Shown one piece after another: positions 61,401-64,000 of a DNA stretch of 64,000 nucleotides. The first letter of the stretch is position 1. Each line of letters begins with the position of its first letter. This stretch comes from Korobacter sp963703075. Its GTDB lineage: Bacteria; Acidobacteriota; Terriglobia; Terriglobales; Acidobacteriaceae. The notes under the pieces are model-generated. The model was not told the DNA's origin, ran no database searches, and saw only the letters and a list, made by a program, of their open reading frames with translations. Location: NCBI GenBank assembly GCA_963703075.1, contig OY969786.1, positions 1,550,001 through 1,614,000 on the forward strand, written 5' to 3'. The translations under genes and the position numbers were made by a program.

Positions 61401-61880
61401 CTACATCGAGGCGGATGAGCTGCCGCCCTGCGCCTGGTTTGCCTGGTTCATTCCCGGCGTTGCCGGAGATGTCCCGTCCTTCGGCGCATACTTGGACGCG
61501 CACTTCGCCTGGATCTTCTGGGCGTGAAACACGCCGTCGCGCCCCATCTTGCCCTCGGCCAGCGCCTGCGACTTGTCTTTGAACGTATCCGGCGGCGCCT
61601 CGGTGCCGTTGTAAACCACCGGCAACAGGCGTCCCTGCTCTTCCAGCTTGAACTCCACGTGGGTTCCCTGCCGCTTGATCGAGCCTTCCGCCACCGTACC
61701 CGCTACCCGCAAGCGCTTCTCGTAGACGCCCGGCCCCATCGCCTGGATCTCCTGGATGGTCTTGTAGTAGCTGGCAATGTCCTTGTCGCGCGCCCCGGTC
61801 ACGGCCAGGTAGCCGATCGGCACCAGCACAAAGACAATCGCCACCGCAAAACGGGTATAGCTCGGCTTCCGTTCAGACAT
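61401..61880 (-). CDS. ccmE: Cytochrome c haem chaperone CcmE, CxxxY variant
   Basis: CcmE carries haem covalently in the periplasm. From ATG at 61880 the product has 159 residues: a signal anchor (about 11-29), then an OB-fold domain (RVAGTVAEGSI, VEFKLEEQGRLLPVVYNG, PPDTF). The haem attachment site normally reads HxxxY; here it is CASKY, with Cys127 and Tyr131, preceded by GVFHAQKIQAK. This CxxxY form is known from some Desulfovibrio and archaeal CcmE. The C-terminal tail is Gln/Ser-rich. It is the first gene of the ccm operon. Confidence 0.9.
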   Translation of the reverse strand: MSERKPSYTRFAVAIVFVLVPIGYLAVTGARDKDIASYYKTIQEIQAMGPGVYEKRLRVAGTVAEGSIKRQGTHVEFKLEEQGRLLPVVYNGTEAPPDTFKDKSQALAEGKMGRDGVFHAQKIQAKCASKYAPKDGTSPATPGMNQANQAQGGSSSASM

Positions 61881-61951
61881 GCGTAGAGTAACCCCACACA
61901 GAGGATACGAGGGTAGCGCCCCAGAATCAAATACTACGATTAGGGCATGCC

Positions 61952-64000
61952 TTACGGCAGCGGTACCCGGTACAGGTTCCGGCGCGTATCCTGACGGGTA
62001 AAAGCGTAAAGGGCAGGACTTACACTGGTTGCAATCCACCCCTGGATCGCCGGGGCTTTCGTCAGCATGGCGTCGCCTGCCGCGCTGATAAAACCGCCAG
62101 GCGGAATTTTAGGAAGGCCGCTGTCCCCCGCAATCGGGAGAACTCGCACGCTATCCGACGTCTTGGTGCGCACATAGAACAACGTTCCCGCCGCATTCCA
62201 ATCGACCCAGCAATAGTCATTGCAAAGATCGTAAGACTTCCCCGTATCGGTCGCGTACAAGCGTGATCGCAGGGTGTGGTCCGCGTCGTCGCCCGGCGAC
62301 ATGGCGACGATCCAGCGTCCGTCGGGCGAGGCCGTTTGCATGTCGAAAATCTTCTCCGGAGACACCTTGGTACGTCCGCTCCCATCAACCTTTTCCCGGT
62401 AAAGAAAATTGAGGCCGTTCTCCACCGCCCGAAACACCAATTCATCATTGGAAAGAAATACAGGCGAGTCTTCCACCACTTGCGACGTGAGCTGGATGGG
62501 GGCCGTCCGATGATTGGTAGGTGCCACCCAAATGTTCGATCGGCCTTTGTCGTCTTTGGCGGTAAAAGCCACCAGCTTTTCGTCCGGAGAAATACTGTAG
62601 CCGTTGTGCGTTCCTACGTTCGGCGGTTCCAGCTTCACGTTCGGCAATACGCTCTCGATCCGGCCACCGTCGAGGTCCTTCCTCCACAGTTCAGTTTCCT
62701 GGCTCTCGCCGCGCGACATGAGGAAGTAAAGTTTTTTTCCATCGTGCGAAAACTCAGGCACCATCGCATTTCCTTCCAGCGATAGCTGATGATCGCCCTC
62801 CTTGTCGTGCAGCCACAGCGTGCTGTCCTGCGTGCCTACCGACGTGATCAACCCCTTCCCATCCGATTCCATCGCGATGCCGTCCTGCGAAGTTGGACCC
62901 GTCGTGACCTGCTCGGGCTCGCCCGCGGGAAAGCGCTGCCGCCAGATGTGACTCGCGTCCGTCTGCACATTGAGGTACATCCACTTGCCGTCGGGTGACC
63001 ACGCGGCCCCAAGACATCGGCGCTCCGGAGGGCCGACCACCTGGATCTTGCCGCCACCGTCGAAGGGCAACACGCGGCACGGAAGGAAATCCCCGCGGCT
63101 GTCCATCTCGACAACCAGGACCCACTTTCCGTCAGGCGACAGATAGGAGTGATGCGCCATGCTGCGTTCGCCCACCGGAACATACACGTCCCGCGCATGA
63201 CTGCGGCTCTCATCCGACGTCACCACCGCCATGTGCAGGCCCGACTTGATCTCTGAGTACATCACCCGGGAACCGCCCTCCACCCATGTGAGCGACGATG
63301 CGTTCGGCAAAAACGGATGCGGATCGCTTTTCAGCACCGACGTCTCCCACGTATCCCAGGGATTGAACACCGAGTACTCAATCCGGGAGCCATCTGGAGA
63401 AAACACCGGGCTCAATTTCTCCCGATCATCATTCGTAAGCTGCACCGGATCGCCATTCGGCAGCAATTTCACATAAAGCTGACCCGGACCAAAGAACGCA
63501 TCGTCGCCGCGAATAAACGCCAGCATGCGCCCGTCCGGCGACAATGCCGGATACACCACCGAATCGGTGAAAAACGTAAGCTGTTTCCAATCCGTGCTCT
63601 GTGCTGGCCCAGTTTTTCCATGCGAAGACGACAAAACGAACCAGATCACCGCCGACGTCACCAGCGACGCTGCGAGACCTAAACCAATGCGCTTCGCCAG
63701 CGTCCGCCTGGGCGGTTCCACCACCGCTACGCTTGACCGGTGAACCCCTGACGTCGTGTCCCGCTTCAGCCGCTCCAGGTCCGCCCGCATCTCCGCCGCG
63801 TGCTGGTAGCGAAGATTGCGGTCCTTCTCCAGCGCCTTATAAACGATCCGTTCCAGCTCCGGCGAGACATTCTGGTTCAGGTGCGAGGGCGGCGCCGGCG
63901 TGGTGTCGAGAATCGCCTTCAGGATCACCCCCGAACTCTCGCCGCGGAACGCCAGCTTCCCCGTCGCCATCTCGTAAAGCACCGCGCCAAAGGAAAACAG
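61952..64000 (-). CDS. Ser/Thr protein kinase with C-terminal beta-propeller (3' part; 5' end outside window)
   Basis: The frame continues past the right edge (LFSFGA precedes the first listed codons). At the N-terminus of what is seen is the end of a PknB-type kinase domain: VLYEMATGKLAF, then LERIVYKALEKDRNLRYQ with the conserved Arg. A membrane helix (about residues 97-117) follows, then a ~550-residue TolB/WD40-like beta-propeller built of PD40 repeats such as PALSPDGRMLAFIRG, FSPDGSRIEYSVF and ISPDEKLVAFTAK. The extracytoplasmic propeller probably senses a ligand or cell-wall signal. Such kinases are abundant in this phylum. Confidence 0.9.
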   Translation of the reverse strand: MFSFGAVLYEMATGKLAFRGESSGVILKAILDTTPAPPSHLNQNVSPELERIVYKALEKDRNLRYQHAAEMRADLERLKRDTTSGVHRSSVAVVEPPRRTLAKRIGLGLAASLVTSAVIWFVLSSSHGKTGPAQSTDWKQLTFFTDSVVYPALSPDGRMLAFIRGDDAFFGPGQLYVKLLPNGDPVQLTNDDREKLSPVFSPDGSRIEYSVFNPWDTWETSVLKSDPHPFLPNASSLTWVEGGSRVMYSEIKSGLHMAVVTSDESRSHARDVYVPVGERSMAHHSYLSPDGKWVLVVEMDSRGDFLPCRVLPFDGGGKIQVVGPPERRCLGAAWSPDGKWMYLNVQTDASHIWRQRFPAGEPEQVTTGPTSQDGIAMESDGKGLITSVGTQDSTLWLHDKEGDHQLSLEGNAMVPEFSHDGKKLYFLMSRGESQETELWRKDLDGGRIESVLPNVKLEPPNVGTHNGYSISPDEKLVAFTAKDDKGRSNIWVAPTNHRTAPIQLTSQVVEDSPVFLSNDELVFRAVENGLNFLYREKVDGSGRTKVSPEKIFDMQTASPDGRWIVAMSPGDDADHTLRSRLYATDTGKSYDLCNDYCWVDWNAAGTLFYVRTKTSDSVRVLPIAGDSGLPKIPPGGFISAAGDAMLTKAPAIQGWIATSVSPALYAFTRQDTRRNLYRVPLP

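Noticed and set aside
1..64000. CRISPR arrays, tRNA or rRNA genes, insertion sequences, prophage
   Set aside because: Reading through the window showed no regular repeat-spacer pattern, tRNA fold other than the tmRNA, rRNA segment, transposase or phage gene. A covariance and repeat search would settle this.

Overview
The window looks like chromosomal DNA of a soil Acidobacteriota bacterium, close to the Koribacter/Acidobacterium type. This is inferred from family content, not from a database match: an orphan ADOP/MacB-type permease, a Ser/Thr kinase fused to a beta-propeller, a bacillithiol gene (bshC), a glycine-rich DUF4139 protein, a tmRNA tag reading ANTQMAYAA, and moderately high GC. Most genes lie on the minus strand.

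Layout. 1-8.5 kb: start of an unidentified gene, a small Cys-motif protein, bshC, a complete tmRNA gene with its own promoter, an FkbM methyltransferase, a secreted GH42 beta-galactosidase and an ADOP permease. 8.9-16.1 kb: a compact minus-strand run of methyltransferase, ATP-grasp ligase, ComB-type phosphosulfolactate phosphatase, secreted subtilisin-like protease and ComA-type phosphosulfolactate synthase, closed by a strong terminator. This sulfonate-forming group is the best candidate for an undescribed pathway. 16.3-38.8 kb: an exopolysaccharide locus. It starts with a PilZ protein and a UpxY/NusG-like antiterminator. It continues with an ATPase-TonB chimera, a UDP-GlcNAc 4,6-dehydratase, two sugar aminotransferases, an initiating phosphoglycosyltransferase, two glycosyltransferases, a dehydrogenase-acetyltransferase fusion, a polysaccharide deacetylase, a Wzc-type kinase, a Wzy-like polymerase and a flippase. 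Two paralogous beta-helix proteins flank a Wza-type export protein at the far end.

39.3-47.8 kb: a LuxR-type regulator with a degenerate receiver, an orphan B12-type radical SAM protein, ubiE/menG, aroB, nadB, a small membrane protein, a bifunctional-nuclease-family protein and miaB. 47.9-54.3 kb: a formate dehydrogenase operon. The catalytic gene has an in-frame UGA followed by a textbook bacterial SECIS hairpin, and also a frameshift near its 3' end. An iron-sulfur subunit, an NrfD membrane subunit and an NCS2 purine permease follow. 54.3-58.6 kb: two tandem single-pass membrane paralogs, each with a terminator, and a DUF4139 protein. 58.6-61.9 kb: a cytochrome c maturation operon ccmE-A-B-C-D plus a DUF3592 protein, whose CcmE carries the CxxxY variant of the haem-binding motif. 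62-64 kb: a kinase/beta-propeller gene cut by the window edge.

Working together: the sugar-nucleotide, transfer, flipping, polymerisation and export genes make up most of a Wzx/Wzy-type exopolysaccharide pathway. PilZ and the NusG paralog at its head suggest control by c-di-GMP and by antitermination. Menaquinone methylation (ubiE), cytochrome c maturation and formate dehydrogenase fit a respiratory metabolism able to use formate. No tRNA or rRNA genes, CRISPR arrays or insertion sequences were recognised.
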